Of a stretch of 64,000 nt of DNA, positions 25,312-36,408 are shown piece by piece. Numbering within the stretch: the stretch's first letter is position 1; the number at the start of each line of letters is the position of its first letter. Position numbers and translations under genes: made by a program. Location: NCBI GenBank assembly GCA_013216015.1, contig JABSOI010000015.1:1-64000 (forward strand), written 5' to 3'. The notes beneath the pieces are model-generated. The model was not told the DNA's origin. It made no database searches and saw only the letters and a program-made list of their open reading frames with translations. The stretch is from Alteromonadaceae bacterium. Its GTDB lineage: Bacteria > Pseudomonadota > Gammaproteobacteria > Enterobacterales > Alteromonadaceae.

Positions 25312-25380
25312 TTATCTTTTATCTTTTATCTTTTATCTTTTATCTTTTATCTTTTATCTTTTATCTTTTATCTTTTATCT
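25312..25380 (+). repeat. 7-bp tandem repeat (TTATCTT) in a promoter/leader
   Basis: About 9.9 perfect copies of a 7-bp unit end 20 bases before the start codon of the DUF1707 gene, just upstream of its AAGGA. A -35-like TTGACG sits at 25301, so TATCTT units occupy the -10 to +1 region. The unit is not a multiple of three and lies outside coding sequence. Confidence 0.9.
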
Positions 25381-25400
25381 ACAGCATTTAAGGAAAAAAT

Positions 25401-26042
25401 ATGCCCGTCAATATTGAAGATAGACCTATCGAAACAGTTCGTGAAGAAGTAGTTGATCAATTAGTGATGAATTATAGTCATGGAGAAATATCATACGAAG
25501 CATTTGAACGCCGCTTAGATACTGCGATGGAAAGTCAAAACAACAAAGAAATAGTAGATCTGGTTGCTGATTTAGATTTAACAGTAGACAAAAAATATAT
25601 CGAACAGAAAACACAAGATTTTTCTGTTAATTACACCCCCGGCGAAACCGATGCATCAGATAAAATAATCAATATATTTAGTAGTGGTAGTCGAAGTGGC
25701 GCTTGGAATGTAGCCAAAGAAATTCACATTTATAGTTTTTGCAGCGGTGCAGATATAGATTTCACCGATGCTATATTTACCCATCCTACTGTTACTGTTA
25801 AGTTATTCAGCTTATTTAGTGGCGATACTATTTATGTACCTGAAAATATTAATATCGTTTCAAAAGCATTTTGCATTGTTGGCAGTATTGATTCTGATTT
25901 ATCTTCTAACGCTTCCCCAAATGCACCGACCATTGTTATTGAAGGTTTTTCAATTTTCAGTGGCGTAACCATCAAAGTTAAGCGTACAATCAAAGAAAAA
26001 TTCGTGGCTTTTGCCGATAATTTAAAAAAGATGTTTTCCTGA
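25401..26042 (+). CDS. DUF1707 / LiaF-like domain protein
   Basis: The 213-residue soluble protein has an N-terminal DUF1707 (SHOCT-like) helical domain: REEVVDQLVMNYSHGEISYEAFERRLDTAMES. A C-terminal beta-helix-like region resembles the LiaF C-terminal domain (FSSGSRSGAWNVAKEIHIYSFCSGADIDFTDA ... VTVKLFSLFSGDTIYVPENINI). Such proteins relate to envelope-stress sensing in other bacteria. AAGGA lies 8 bases before the ATG. Expression is likely influenced by the heptamer array immediately upstream. Confidence 0.75.
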   Translation: MPVNIEDRPIETVREEVVDQLVMNYSHGEISYEAFERRLDTAMESQNNKEIVDLVADLDLTVDKKYIEQKTQDFSVNYTPGETDASDKIINIFSSGSRSGAWNVAKEIHIYSFCSGADIDFTDAIFTHPTVTVKLFSLFSGDTIYVPENINIVSKAFCIVGSIDSDLSSNASPNAPTIVIEGFSIFSGVTIKVKRTIKEKFVAFADNLKKMFS

Positions 26043-26142
26043 ATGTCTTATTTGGCGACCATTAAAATTTTACTGAAATTAACCTATTCCTCCAACAGGT
26101 AGTTAGGCTATAGGTTTTCACATTCATTAGGATCTTAGAACA

Positions 26143-28014
26143 TTGTCAACATCAATACCCCCTATTATCGCCGGCCCGATTTTAAGACACGTCACCAAAA
26201 ATCAGTTAACTTTCTGGATGGTTACCCGTAAAGCAGAAACATTAAGATTTTGTTTAAGTGAAACAGGCAATAAGTCATTATTAATTGATCGACAACTTTG
26301 CAGTGAAGAGTTACAACAAATACAGATAGGCCAGCATGCATTTATCAATTTAATTTCTATAAATACCGTGCTCCCATTACCTGAAGAACAACTGCTGGAA
26401 TACGATTTTCGCTTTTTGTCAGCTAAAGAAGAACTGGGGCTGAATGATCTCATTACTGATTTGTGTTACCCAAACCAATCTCTGCCTAGTTTCACCATCA
26501 AAAGTAAGATCAATAAAATATTACACGGTTCTTGTCGAAAACCACACTTTGACAGCCCTGATGGCTTAAGACAAATAGACAAGCTACTGGCAACAACAGA
26601 TTTCCCTGCCCCTGACCGCCCCGCTCTAATCATGATGTCTGGTGATCAAATTTACGCTGACGATGTTGCCGGACCAATGTTAGTTGCTATTCATCAAGTC
26701 ATAAAATTATTAGGATTGTTTGACGAGCAGTTGCAAGGTGCTACTGTTAATAACGGTAGCGAGTTATATGACAGCCCATTATGCTATTACCAACGGCAGC
26801 ATTTATTACCTCATACGCCAGCAAATAAAGCGATTTTTGCCTCAAGCCGAAAACCGATATTTACCTCTGTTCATGCAAAGAACCATTTAGTAACACTGGC
26901 TGAAGTAATGGCAATGTATTTGCTGGTTTGGTCACCTGAACTTTGGCCTTTGGTCGATATTGAAGATCCGAACATTGCTGAAGAATTTATCGAACAATAC
27001 CAAACTGAATTACCCATTATAAAAGATTTTTCATTGGGCTTATCCGAAATAAGACGAGCAATGGCCCATGTACCTGTGTACATGATATTTGATGATCATG
27101 ACATTACCGATGATTGGAACCTTCACAGAGGTTGGGAAGAAGCAGCTTACGGGCATCCTTTTTCCAAACAGATATTAGGTAATGCACTAATTGGTTATTG
27201 GTTATGTCAAGGTTGGGGGAATGCTCCCGATAAATTCACTTCATTTATAAAAGAGAGCAAACAGTATTTTACCGATCAGGGTGTGCAAAATCATCAGCAT
27301 TTGATTAATGTTTTACTGAATTGGGATCAATGGCATTATAGTTTACAAACATCTCCCAAAATTGTGGTACTGGATACCAGAACACAACGTTGGCGTTCAG
27401 AGAGTAATGCAGGGAAACCTTCTGGTTTAATGGATTGGGAAGCTTTATCAGAACTGCAGCAAGAATTAATCGATCAGGAATGTGTCATTATGATTTCTCC
27501 TGCACCCGTTTACGGAGTGAAGGCGATTGAGGCCGTGCAACGCATCTTCACATTTTTTGGCTTACCTTTAATGGTTGATGCTGAAAACTGGATGGCACAT
27601 TCTGGCACCGCCAATGTAATGCTTAATATTTTTCGGCATCAGAAAACACCGCCAAACTTTATAATTTTGTCAGGTGACGTCCACTACTCTTTTGTTTATG
27701 AAATAACTCATCGATTTCGTAAAAACAGCTCCAAAATTATGCAAATAACCAGTAGTGGTATTAAAAATCAATTTCCATCGTCGTTATTGAGATGGCTAGA
27801 TACTATTAATCAATATTTATACGCAAGTTATTCCCCTCTTAATTGGTTTACCAAGCGCCGTAGAATGATAATAAAAGTACATAAACCCAGTTCAAATAAT
27901 AAACATCATTTATTTAACGGCAGTGGTATTGGCCAAGTAACTTTAATTAACAATGGTAAACAAATAAAAGCTGAAATGATTACGACTGAGAGTAAAAGAA
28001 TTACATTTGGATAA
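26143..28014 (+). CDS. PhoD-like metallophosphatase
   Basis: The 623-residue protein appears to start at TTG 26143, with AGGA about ten bases upstream. It has no signal peptide, so it is probably cytoplasmic, unlike secreted PhoD. Metal-ligand motifs of the PhoD/metallophosphatase group are present: HGSCRKP, MMSGDQIYADDVAGP, YMIFDDHDITDDWN and ILSGDVHYSF. Likely a phosphodiesterase or phosphatase; substrate unknown. It lies upstream of plsB in the same direction with a 154-bp gap. Confidence 0.8.
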   Translation: MSTSIPPIIAGPILRHVTKNQLTFWMVTRKAETLRFCLSETGNKSLLIDRQLCSEELQQIQIGQHAFINLISINTVLPLPEEQLLEYDFRFLSAKEELGLNDLITDLCYPNQSLPSFTIKSKINKILHGSCRKPHFDSPDGLRQIDKLLATTDFPAPDRPALIMMSGDQIYADDVAGPMLVAIHQVIKLLGLFDEQLQGATVNNGSELYDSPLCYYQRQHLLPHTPANKAIFASSRKPIFTSVHAKNHLVTLAEVMAMYLLVWSPELWPLVDIEDPNIAEEFIEQYQTELPIIKDFSLGLSEIRRAMAHVPVYMIFDDHDITDDWNLHRGWEEAAYGHPFSKQILGNALIGYWLCQGWGNAPDKFTSFIKESKQYFTDQGVQNHQHLINVLLNWDQWHYSLQTSPKIVVLDTRTQRWRSESNAGKPSGLMDWEALSELQQELIDQECVIMISPAPVYGVKAIEAVQRIFTFFGLPLMVDAENWMAHSGTANVMLNIFRHQKTPPNFIILSGDVHYSFVYEITHRFRKNSSKIMQITSSGIKNQFPSSLLRWLDTINQYLYASYSPLNWFTKRRRMIIKVHKPSSNNKHHLFNGSGIGQVTLINNGKQIKAEMITTESKRITFG

Positions 28015-28168
28015 TAAATATAAAAGATTGAGCTCAGGACATAAAATAACAATTAATGCCAGACTTCGGTTATTTATTGCCCTCCCGAGATCGTCAGTGT
28101 CAAGTAGTTTGGGCATACTGTAAGATAAATGCTAGAATTACCGGTATGATAAAGTTGAGTGAAACAAA

Positions 28169-30646
28169 ATGTTAACCTTAAAAAAACTATTTTATATATT
28201 GTTGAATCTTCCCATTAAATTACTCGTGCGTTGTAACATTGTCTCTGACAAACCTGTAGATTCAAATAATTTATCAGCTGAACAACCTACTTTTTATATT
28301 ATTCGTCATCAATCTGCCAGCGATTTACTCACCTTACAAAAGGCTTGTAAACTCCTTAATATGCCTGACCCACTTGAACAGGCTCAAATTCAAGGGCAAT
28401 CCTTCTGCCGTACACTTTGTTTAGAAAAACCAACTTCATTTTTACCATGGAAAACAAATTTAAAAACCAATGCCATTGAGCAAGGTTCAGAAATTCTAAA
28501 ATTACATCAGAGCGATCCCAAATTGGATGTTCAACTTATTCCGGTCAACTTAACTTGGGGACGAACACCAACTAAAGAAACAAACAACGCCAGTATAGGC
28601 ACCATACTTGCGGATCAGGAATCACCAAGCTGGATTCGTAAATTTTTTATTGTTTTATTTCTGGGCCGCAATACCACCGTACGTTTCAGTGAAGCATTAT
28701 CTTTCCGTTTTATGGCAGATAAACATGATCACGATCCCATAACGGCCCGTAAATTAATACGAGTAGCCCGTTTTCACTTTCATCGCCAGACAATTGCCGT
28801 TACAGGTCCACGATTAATGCATCGCCAACAAATGTTTAATGCATTATTTGCCAATCCATCAATAAAACGTTTGATCGCTGATGAAGTAGAAAATAAAGGC
28901 CTAAGCGAAACTTTAGTAAGAAAACAAGCACTGGCAATAATGAATGAAATAGCTGGCGATTATCGAGATTCTGTAGTCCGCGTGGGTGAACGAGTACTGA
29001 ATTGGTTGTGGAAACGTGTATATAACGGGATTGAAATTAACAATGCTGAAGTATTAAGAGAGTTAGCACACAATGGGCACGAAATTATTTATGTTCCTTG
29101 CCACAGAAGTCACATGGATTATTTATTACTAACTTATGTTATTTATAATGAAGGATTAGTTACTCCACGTATCGCAGCAGGAATTAACCTAAGTTTTTGG
29201 CCCGCAGGCCCTATTTTCCGTAAGGCTGGCGCATTTTTCATCCGACGTAGTTTTAAGGGTAACCTCCTGTATTCCACCATTTTCCGTGAATACTTAGGTT
29301 TATTATTCGAGCGTGGTTACCCTGTTAAATACTACACAGAAGGTGGACGTAGCAGAACGGGCAGAGTACTTGCCCCTAAAACCGGCATGCTGGCAATGAC
29401 CATTCAGAGTTTATTGCGTGGTATTGATCGGCCTTTAACTTTAGTTCCCGTATACATTGGCTATGAACATGTAATGGAAGTAGGTACTTATCACAAAGAA
29501 CTAAGTGGTAGCCAAAAGAAAGGTGAATCTATATTTGGGGTAATTAAGGCCATTAGAAACCTTAGAAATTACGGAAAAGGTTATGTTAATTTTGGTCAGC
29601 CTATTAATATCAATCAATTTTTGAATAAGCAGGTACCTGACTGGAAAGCTGATATTGATGCGATAAATCCTCAAAAACCTAGTTGGTTAACCCCAAGTGT
29701 TAATATATTGGCTGATCAAGTCATGACGAATATTAATCAATCAGCTGCGTTAAATGGGGTGGCATTAATCGCATTAATTCTGCATGCTACAGACAATAAA
29801 GCCTTATTAAAAACTGATCTTGAAAAACAACTCGATTTCTTTTTAATGATTCAGAGAACAGCACCTTACAGCGAACAGCTAACCATACCGGATGAATCTG
29901 GAAAAGAATTGCTTGAACAGACAATTTTACTCGGCAAAGTTACGGTTAATGATGACAGTTTTGGTGCCATTATTTCCCTTACAGGCTCCTCAATATTAGA
30001 AATGCGTTATTATCGCAATAATATTTTACACTGTTTTGTTTTGCCTTCTTTGCTTTGTAGAATGTTAGATCGAAAAGTTAAAATAAGTCAGCTTGAATTA
30101 ATAGAAAACACTCAAAAATTAATGGCATTAATCAAGACTGAACTCTACTTATGGCAATCAGATCTAAAAATAGAACAACAAGTTATTGCGGTACTTGACG
30201 CCCTTGCCCAACACAACGTGATAAAACAAAGTAAAACAGGTTTTTGGTCACTGATTGACAAACTTGATAACACGACCACTGACACTTTGTACAACAATAA
30301 TCAATTACGTATGAATGTTCGTATAATGGGTGACATTATTGATGAAACCATGCAACGCTTTGCCATTATCACTTCTTTAAGTAGCCGCCTTGCACCAATA
30401 AGCAAAAATGATCTGGAAAGAAAAATAGTTGCTATCGCTAAACGGCTTTCGGTATTAAATAATATTAATGCCCCTGAGTTTATCGACAAAAAAGCTCAAA
30501 CTACGTTGATCAATGCCATGAAAGAACAGGGATATCTTGATGTAAATGACGATGGCAAATTAGTTGATAATGAAGCCCTTTCCCACTTTAAGGCTATTGT
30601 TATCAATCTCGTGGATATTGAGGTATTGCAAAGTATTATTCGCTGA
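28169..30646 (+). CDS. plsB: glycerol-3-phosphate acyltransferase PlsB
   Basis: The 825-residue membrane-associated enzyme acylates sn-1 of glycerol-3-phosphate, the first step of phospholipid synthesis. Acyltransferase blocks are clear: the HX4D block in YVPCHRSHMDYLLLTYV, the GAFFIRRSF block, the YYTEGGRSRTGR substrate-binding block and LVPVYIGYE. Length and order fit the long PlsB of gammaproteobacteria (about 800 residues). The start follows a weak GAGTG-type site at typical spacing. The gene is intact. Confidence 0.96.
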   Translation: MLTLKKLFYILLNLPIKLLVRCNIVSDKPVDSNNLSAEQPTFYIIRHQSASDLLTLQKACKLLNMPDPLEQAQIQGQSFCRTLCLEKPTSFLPWKTNLKTNAIEQGSEILKLHQSDPKLDVQLIPVNLTWGRTPTKETNNASIGTILADQESPSWIRKFFIVLFLGRNTTVRFSEALSFRFMADKHDHDPITARKLIRVARFHFHRQTIAVTGPRLMHRQQMFNALFANPSIKRLIADEVENKGLSETLVRKQALAIMNEIAGDYRDSVVRVGERVLNWLWKRVYNGIEINNAEVLRELAHNGHEIIYVPCHRSHMDYLLLTYVIYNEGLVTPRIAAGINLSFWPAGPIFRKAGAFFIRRSFKGNLLYSTIFREYLGLLFERGYPVKYYTEGGRSRTGRVLAPKTGMLAMTIQSLLRGIDRPLTLVPVYIGYEHVMEVGTYHKELSGSQKKGESIFGVIKAIRNLRNYGKGYVNFGQPININQFLNKQVPDWKADIDAINPQKPSWLTPSVNILADQVMTNINQSAALNGVALIALILHATDNKALLKTDLEKQLDFFLMIQRTAPYSEQLTIPDESGKELLEQTILLGKVTVNDDSFGAIISLTGSSILEMRYYRNNILHCFVLPSLLCRMLDRKVKISQLELIENTQKLMALIKTELYLWQSDLKIEQQVIAVLDALAQHNVIKQSKTGFWSLIDKLDNTTTDTLYNNNQLRMNVRIMGDIIDETMQRFAIITSLSSRLAPISKNDLERKIVAIAKRLSVLNNINAPEFIDKKAQTTLINAMKEQGYLDVNDDGKLVDNEALSHFKAIVINLVDIEVLQSIIR

Positions 30647-30767
30647 TAGACCAAATGGTATTATTCAATACCTGATTATTCTTGATGGGTTATGCCGTAG
30701 GCTAGCCCATTTTACTTTCCTTACATATGACACAGCATTAAGAAAGAAAACAAGCTATTAACAAAGA

Positions 30768-31628
30768 TCAAAGATATTCAATAAAAACACCAACAAAAAT
30801 AATTAAACCAACGAAGTGGTTATTTAAAAAGGCTTGAAAGCATTTGTCCCGTTGTCGATCAACAATCAAAATTTGCTGATAACAAAAGAATCCGGCTGAA
30901 ATAACCAGACAAAGTTGATAAGGCCAACCAAAGGTGAGTAATTCGCCGACAACTAATAACAATGCTAGGGTCATTAACTGCAAGAATCCGATAATGCGTT
31001 TATCGTGCTGACCAAATAATATTGCTGTTGATTTAACCCCAATACGTAAGTCATCGTCTCGATCAACCATAGCGTACATAGTATCGTAAGCCACAGTCCA
31101 CAGTACATTTGCACTAAATAAAAACCATGCAACAAGAGGAACCTCTCCCATAAACTCACCAAACGCCATGATCATGCCCCAACTAAAAGCTGCGCCTAAA
31201 ACGACTTGGGGCAAATGCGTATACCGCTTCATAAATGGGTACGAAATCGCTAAAGCAACCGCAATAAAAGATAATTGAATAGTAAACCAGCTTAAGGTCA
31301 GTACCAGCGCAAATGAAACGGTTAACAAAAAAACGAATAAAACAATGGCTTCTTTACTGGTTATAAGACCAGAGATCAGTGGTCGTTTTTGTGTTCTTTT
31401 AACTTGTCCGTCAACATGCCGATCGACATAGTCATTGATAACACAGCCCGCACTGCGCATCATAAAAACACCCAAAGTAAAAACCAATAAAATATGTAAA
31501 CTGGGAAAACCATCAGCTGCTATCCACAACGCCCAATACGTGGGCCACAACAACAAATACGTTCCAATAGGTTTATCCATTCGGGTTATTTGTTTGATCC
31601 CTTCCCATTTCTTACTAACAGAAATCAT
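30768..31628 (-). CDS. ubiA: 4-hydroxybenzoate octaprenyltransferase UbiA
   Basis: The 286-residue polytopic enzyme prenylates 4-hydroxybenzoate in ubiquinone synthesis. Both Asp-rich motifs are present: [15 protein letters not shown] and [20 protein letters not shown]. Eight or nine membrane helices, with the expected length. The start overlaps the end of ubiC by 14 bases, giving a ubiC-ubiA operon. Confidence 0.96.
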   Translation of the reverse strand: MISVSKKWEGIKQITRMDKPIGTYLLLWPTYWALWIAADGFPSLHILLVFTLGVFMMRSAGCVINDYVDRHVDGQVKRTQKRPLISGLITSKEAIVLFVFLLTVSFALVLTLSWFTIQLSFIAVALAISYPFMKRYTHLPQVVLGAAFSWGMIMAFGEFMGEVPLVAWFLFSANVLWTVAYDTMYAMVDRDDDLRIGVKSTAILFGQHDKRIIGFLQLMTLALLLVVGELLTFGWPYQLCLVISAGFFCYQQILIVDRQRDKCFQAFLNNHFVGLIIFVGVFIEYL

Positions 31629-32211
31629 GCTGTAAACTGTCCTTTGTTATTGTGCTGTAGGCAAAAGATCCTGGTAAAAAGACTTCCGCAACCATTAATG
31701 GTTTTTCTTTTAGATAAAACAATGAACGTCGTCCCCACAATGATGTTTGAGTGGCTAAATTTAAGTCTTGAATAAGCCTAGCCAAGCAACTTGGATGTTC
31801 AAAAAGTGAAACTTCAATATTTCTTCGTTCCAGATCAGGATTTTTAAACAAAAGCTGCCCCAACGATTGATTGCCTATATTAGCCAAATGTTGCTGATCT
31901 CCCGTTAAGCTTGATAACGGCAATAAACTACGGGCAAAAACATGTGGAATATCATCACAATAAAGCAGTACTTCTCTTACCAATACGGGCTCTCCTGCTT
32001 TGATATCTCTATTTTCTTCAAGGACAGCGCATGGTTCAACTCGCTGACCAAGCACTTCTACTCTAAAATCATGACAATGACTCTTCAACCGCTCTGTTAA
32101 TGAGTTTGGATCTAACAACCAGTCAACTAACATTTCATCCAATACAAAGGAGGAAATATCCTGCCAATCAGCAACCAAATTTACAGGGAATAACGGGTGT
32201 ATCTCATTCAT
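31615..32211 (-). CDS. ubiC: chorismate pyruvate-lyase UbiC
   Basis: About 198 residues. It converts chorismate to 4-hydroxybenzoate and pyruvate, feeding UbiA. UbiC features include [26 protein letters not shown], the [11 protein letters not shown] strand carrying the active-site Arg, NQSLGQLLF, and the C-terminal [23 protein letters not shown] with the conserved Arg and Glu. The start at 32211 (MNEIHPLF) is preferred over 32223 (MFYYMNE), though neither has a strong ribosome-binding site. It heads the ubiC-ubiA operon, divergent from the FliL-like gene. Confidence 0.93.
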   Translation of the reverse strand: MNEIHPLFPVNLVADWQDISSFVLDEMLVDWLLDPNSLTERLKSHCHDFRVEVLGQRVEPCAVLEENRDIKAGEPVLVREVLLYCDDIPHVFARSLLPLSSLTGDQQHLANIGNQSLGQLLFKNPDLERRNIEVSLFEHPSCLARLIQDLNLATQTSLWGRRSLFYLKEKPLMVAEVFLPGSFAYSTITKDSLQHDFC

Positions 32212-32439
32212 ATAATAAAACAACTAATATCCTAAAACAGGCGAATCATAACATAATACCTATTGTACTCATTAATTGTTCACCTTCGAATGGTCTAAAT
32301 CAACCTAGTTTTCAATTATCCTGTCATAAGAATGTAAAATAATTTACAAAAATTTACAAAAATTCATTTGTAAATACAAAAAGCAGGTTATGATTAACAA
32401 CAGAGCTACTAATTCGACAATAAAACGAGTTTTTATTAA

Positions 32440-32829
32440 ATGAAAAAAATAATCACTTTCTTCACTTTGCTATTTATTCTGCCTGTCACTAATAAGCTTA
32501 ATGCTTACGAGTATGCCTATTTTGGCTTCGAACCTGACATAGTTACAAACTACGTGGCTATAAAAAAGAAAATGGGTTACGTACGATTAACAGTAGAGTT
32601 AATGATTGATAACGCATCAAACTATGACGTTGTGGAACACCATTCTCCATTATTAAGAGACGCGATTATTAATATTATTGGTCAGCAACCAGAATCAAAA
32701 ATTAAATCCATTAATGGTCGATACGAAATTCAACATTTATGTGAAGAAAAAGTAAAAAGCTTATTGAAAAAAGAAACCGGCCAACCATTAATAAAAAAAT
32801 TACTATTTACTCAGTGGTTGGATAATTAA
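32440..32829 (+). CDS. FliL-like secreted protein
   Basis: The 129-residue protein has a cleavable signal peptide (KKIITFFTLLFILPVTNKLNA). A domain matching flagellar basal-body FliL follows: FEPDIVTNY, GYVRLTVELMIDN, the HHSPLLRDAIINIIGQQPE helix and TGQPLIKKLLFTQWL. Unlike classical FliL it has no retained membrane anchor beyond the signal sequence, so it may act in the periplasm. Similar orphan FliL-like genes occur next to ubiC in related marine genera. Function is uncertain. Confidence 0.75.
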   Translation: MKKIITFFTLLFILPVTNKLNAYEYAYFGFEPDIVTNYVAIKKKMGYVRLTVELMIDNASNYDVVEHHSPLLRDAIINIIGQQPESKIKSINGRYEIQHLCEEKVKSLLKKETGQPLIKKLLFTQWLDN

Positions 32830-32879
32830 TTTAAATCTGTTGATGTTTTGCCCGTACTATTTACTTATTTGCTATTAAA

Positions 32880-33740
32880 TTATTTGTTATTTGAAAACCG
32901 TGCATTAAAGAATGCTAATATACAACCACAAATTAAGCCCGTTAAATGAGCGGTATTGCCCATATTAATGGGTAAAACATCCATAAAACCTAATATTATC
33001 CAAAATAACAAAAAACCAACGATAGATTTTGATATTTCCAAACCTTTTTCAGGGGCTAGCCATTTCATCCACCAAACGTAACCAACTAACGCATAAACAA
33101 CTCCGGATAAACCACCAAAATTATTTCCAGAAGCCATGAATTGAGCAAGATTCGAAATTATTGCAGAGATCAATAGAATATTAATCAGCTGCCATTTACC
33201 CATTACTTTTTCAATATTGCCACCAAGTTGCCACCACCACATGGTATTAAAAACAACGTGTAACCAAGAGAAATGGAAAAACACTGAACCTATTAATCGA
33301 TAAGGTTGTTGTAATAAACCATCTGACGAAAGATTGGGATAAAACTTTATTGCTTCAAAAATAGGAATCGCAAAGCCCAGCAGGCTTAATACAAAAATTA
33401 TCCAGCAAACCGCAAAAATGCTTAAAGTAACCAAACCTGCATGTGCTAAAAACTGTTTGCGGAACATCTGCGAAAGCGATGGACCATTATTTGAAACTTG
33501 GCTGACAACGCCATTGTCCCAGGCTGCTTGTTGATATTTTGGTGAAAAAGGCTGCTGTATAAACTGCTCAAATTCTTGCTTTGCCTGTTCAAGTAAATTT
33601 TCTTTGCAGTAAATAACATATGCTTCGGCTTCATTTTCAATATGGGCATTAATATTAATGCTTGCCAAATAATTAGTAAAAAGCAAAGCAATATTATGTT
33701 GTTCAATACGAACTAAAGCACAAAAATCGTTATCAGACAT
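32880..33740 (-). CDS. glpG: rhomboid intramembrane serine protease GlpG
   Basis: The 286-residue protein has an N-terminal cytoplasmic domain (about 90 residues) and six membrane helices. The rhomboid catalytic Ser is in GGLSGVVYALVG and the His in GNTAHLTGLICG. The WxR-like region appears as PYRLIGSVFFHFSWLHVVFNTMWWW. It cleaves membrane proteins within the bilayer. The gene lies 2 bases downstream of glpE, as in many gammaproteobacteria where the pair forms an operon. Confidence 0.94.
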   Translation of the reverse strand: MSDNDFCALVRIEQHNIALLFTNYLASININAHIENEAEAYVIYCKENLLEQAKQEFEQFIQQPFSPKYQQAAWDNGVVSQVSNNGPSLSQMFRKQFLAHAGLVTLSIFAVCWIIFVLSLLGFAIPIFEAIKFYPNLSSDGLLQQPYRLIGSVFFHFSWLHVVFNTMWWWQLGGNIEKVMGKWQLINILLISAIISNLAQFMASGNNFGGLSGVVYALVGYVWWMKWLAPEKGLEISKSIVGFLLFWIILGFMDVLPINMGNTAHLTGLICGCILAFFNARFSNNK

Positions 33741-33742
33741 AA

Positions 33743-34078
33743 CTATATCTTAACCGCAATTTGTTCAGGATATTGGGCTTGCCACTGAACAAATCCGCCA
33801 TCTAAAGAATAAACATCAGTAAAATCCTGACTGATTAAGAACTCCGCTGCCTGCTGGCTGGAAATACCGTGATAACAACAAACCACCACTGGCATGTCAA
33901 AATCAGCTTCCCGAAGGAAATCAGCCATTGATTCATTTGTTAAATGGATCGCCTTGGGAATATGCCCAGATTGGAAGGCCGCTGCATCTCGAATATCAAC
34001 CACGACAATATTTTGCGATGCGTCATGCAATTCGTTTATTTGCATATGTTTAAAATTTTCTATTGATTGTTCCGGCAC
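33743..34078 (-). CDS. glpE: thiosulfate sulfurtransferase GlpE (rhodanese)
   Basis: The 111-residue single-domain rhodanese has DIRDAAAFQSGHIPKAIHL and the active-site loop VVCCYHGISSQQAAEFL, whose Cys carries the persulfide, followed by the DGGFVQWQAQYP ending. It transfers sulfur from thiosulfate to cyanide or thiol acceptors in vitro. Its position directly before glpG is conserved. Confidence 0.93.
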   Translation of the reverse strand: MPEQSIENFKHMQINELHDASQNIVVVDIRDAAAFQSGHIPKAIHLTNESMADFLREADFDMPVVVCCYHGISSQQAAEFLISQDFTDVYSLDGGFVQWQAQYPEQIAVKI

Positions 34079-34153
34079 TTTTATTGCTCCAAATTTCTGT
34101 TCATACTAATTCCACTGATCAGTGAAACTAGTATTATACCCATTCTATTAATT

Positions 34154-35182
34154 TTAATCCCAATTAAGAATAACTTTACCTGACTGACCCGAACGCATCA
34201 TATCAAAACCTTTTTGAAAATCATCAATATCAAAATGATGCGTGATAATCGGCGTTAAATCTAAACCAGACTGGACCAAGCTCGCCATTTTATACCAGGT
34301 TTCAAACATTTCACGTCCATATATTCCTTTGATAGTAAGTCCTTTGAAAATAACTTGGCTCCAATCAATTGCCATATCAATACTAGGAATACCTAACATA
34401 GCAATTTTTCCGCCATTATTCATGTTTTCAAGCATGCTGGTAAAAGCCATTGGAACACCGGACATTTCCATACCGACATCAAAGCCCTCGCTCATGCCAA
34501 TTTCAGCCATAACATCGGTTAAATTTTCCTTACTGACATTAACCGTGCGGGTAGCACCCATTTTTTTCGCCAAATCCAACCTATATTCATTAATATCAGT
34601 AATCACCACATGTCTGGCACCCACATGTTTAGCAACAGCTGCGGCCATAATCCCAATAGGACCCGCACCAGTAATCAAGACATCTTCTCCAACCAGATCA
34701 AACGATAAAGCGGTATGTACAGCATTACCAAACGGGTCAAATATTGCCGCTAAATCATCAGATATTTCATCTGGCAACTTAAAGGCGTTGTAAGCCGGTA
34801 TCGCTAAATATTCAGCAAATGACCCCGGGCGATCAACTCCAACCCCAACAGTATTTCTACATAAATGTGTCCGGCCGCCTCGACAGTTTCGACAATGACC
34901 ACAAGTAATATGCCCTTCTCCGGATACACGATCACCTATTTCAAAGCCCTTTACCTCTTGCCCAATGTCAACAACTTCACCCGCATATTCATGCCCGACA
35001 ACCATAGGTACAGGAATGGTTTTTTTTGCCCAGTCATCCCAATTATAAATATGAATGTCTGTACCACAAATGGCGGTTTTTTTAATTTTTATCAACAAGT
35101 CATTATGACCAATTTTAGGTAGTTGGGTTTTGGTCAGCCAAATCCCCTCTTCTGCTTTTAATTTAACTAATGATTTCATCAC
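34154..35182 (-). CDS. tdh: L-threonine 3-dehydrogenase
   Basis: The 342-residue zinc-dependent dehydrogenase oxidises threonine to 2-amino-3-ketobutyrate, the substrate of Kbl next door. Catalytic zinc site: [14 protein letters not shown] and GHEYAGEVV. Structural zinc: [20 protein letters not shown] site: [18 protein letters not shown]. Length equals the family norm. Six bases separate it from kbl, so the two form the kbl-tdh operon. Confidence 0.96.
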   Translation of the reverse strand: MMKSLVKLKAEEGIWLTKTQLPKIGHNDLLIKIKKTAICGTDIHIYNWDDWAKKTIPVPMVVGHEYAGEVVDIGQEVKGFEIGDRVSGEGHITCGHCRNCRGGRTHLCRNTVGVGVDRPGSFAEYLAIPAYNAFKLPDEISDDLAAIFDPFGNAVHTALSFDLVGEDVLITGAGPIGIMAAAVAKHVGARHVVITDINEYRLDLAKKMGATRTVNVSKENLTDVMAEIGMSEGFDVGMEMSGVPMAFTSMLENMNNGGKIAMLGIPSIDMAIDWSQVIFKGLTIKGIYGREMFETWYKMASLVQSGLDLTPIITHHFDIDDFQKGFDMMRSGQSGKVILNWD

Positions 35183-35187
35183 TCAAC

Positions 35188-36408
35188 CTAATCAATAATG
35201 TGCATAGCTTTACCAATACGAATAAAAGCAGCAATTGCTTTGTCTAATTGCTCTTTAGTATGAGCTGCTGATATTTGGGTACGAATTCGAGCTTGTCCTT
35301 TTGGTACCACAGGGAATGAAAAACCAATAACATAAATTCCTTCATTTAATAATTGATTCGCCATTTCGCTCGCAACTTTCGCATCACCTAACATTACAGG
35401 CACGATGGCATGATCTGCACCCGCGCAGGTAAAACCAGCCGCTTCCATATTAGTTCGAAAATAAGCCGCATTATTTTTCAAAGTTTGTCGTAATTCATCA
35501 CCATTGGCTAACAACTCAATGACCTCAATAGACGCATTAACAATCGCAGGAGCTAATGAATTAGAAAATAAATAAGGACGAGAGCGTTGACGCAACCATT
35601 CAACTACTTCTTTTTTACCGGAAGTATAACCACCAGAAGCTCCACCCATAGCCTTACCCAGCGTGCCCGTAAGAATATCAACACGACCCATGACTTCACA
35701 ATATTCATGACTACCACGACCTTGTTTTCCAACAAAACCCACGGCATGAGAATCATCAACCATCACTAACGCATTGTATTTATCGGCTAAATCACAAACC
35801 GCTTTGAGGTTCGCAATTACGCCATCCATTGAAAACACACCATCAGTGGCAATAAGTTTAAAACGAGCTCCGGCTTCATCTGCTGCAATTAATTGTTTTT
35901 CCAGATCAGCTGCATCATTGTTAGCATATCTAAACCGTTTTGCTTTACATAAGCGCACACCATCAATAATAGACGCATGATTCAATGAATCACTGATAAT
36001 AGCGTCATCTGGTCCTAATAGTGTTTCAAATAGCCCTGCATTGGCGTCAAAACATGAAGAATATAAAATGGTATCTTCCATGCCTAAAAAGGTGCTGAGC
36101 TTTTCTTCAAGCACTTTATGTATGTCTTGGGTACCACAAATAAAACGCACCGACGCCATACCAAAACCATGTTTGTCCAATCCATTTTTAGCCGCAGCTA
36201 TTAAGCTTGGATGGTTTGCTAAACCTAAATAATTATTTGCACAAAAGTTTATTACCTGCTCTCCTGAGCTAACGGAAATTTTTGCTTGTTGTGCTGTAGT
36301 GATAATACGTTCAGCTTTATACAACCCGTCTTCTTTAACTTGATCTATTTGGCTTTGAAGGTGTGAATAAAAACCAAATGAATTATCTGGTGAGCTGTGG
36401 GATGACAT
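35188..36408 (-). CDS. kbl: 2-amino-3-ketobutyrate CoA ligase
   Basis: The 406-residue alpha-oxoamine synthase cleaves 2-amino-3-ketobutyrate with CoA to glycine and acetyl-CoA. PLP-binding markers are [19 protein letters not shown] and the Schiff-base Lys in [18 protein letters not shown]. The N-terminus [18 protein letters not shown] is diagnostic. It is the first gene of kbl-tdh. About 200 bp of AT-rich, geneless sequence separates it from the hydrolase gene. Confidence 0.96.
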   Translation of the reverse strand: MSSHSSPDNSFGFYSHLQSQIDQVKEDGLYKAERIITTAQQAKISVSSGEQVINFCANNYLGLANHPSLIAAAKNGLDKHGFGMASVRFICGTQDIHKVLEEKLSTFLGMEDTILYSSCFDANAGLFETLLGPDDAIISDSLNHASIIDGVRLCKAKRFRYANNDAADLEKQLIAADEAGARFKLIATDGVFSMDGVIANLKAVCDLADKYNALVMVDDSHAVGFVGKQGRGSHEYCEVMGRVDILTGTLGKAMGGASGGYTSGKKEVVEWLRQRSRPYLFSNSLAPAIVNASIEVIELLANGDELRQTLKNNAAYFRTNMEAAGFTCAGADHAIVPVMLGDAKVASEMANQLLNEGIYVIGFSFPVVPKGQARIRTQISAAHTKEQLDKAIAAFIRIGKAMHIID

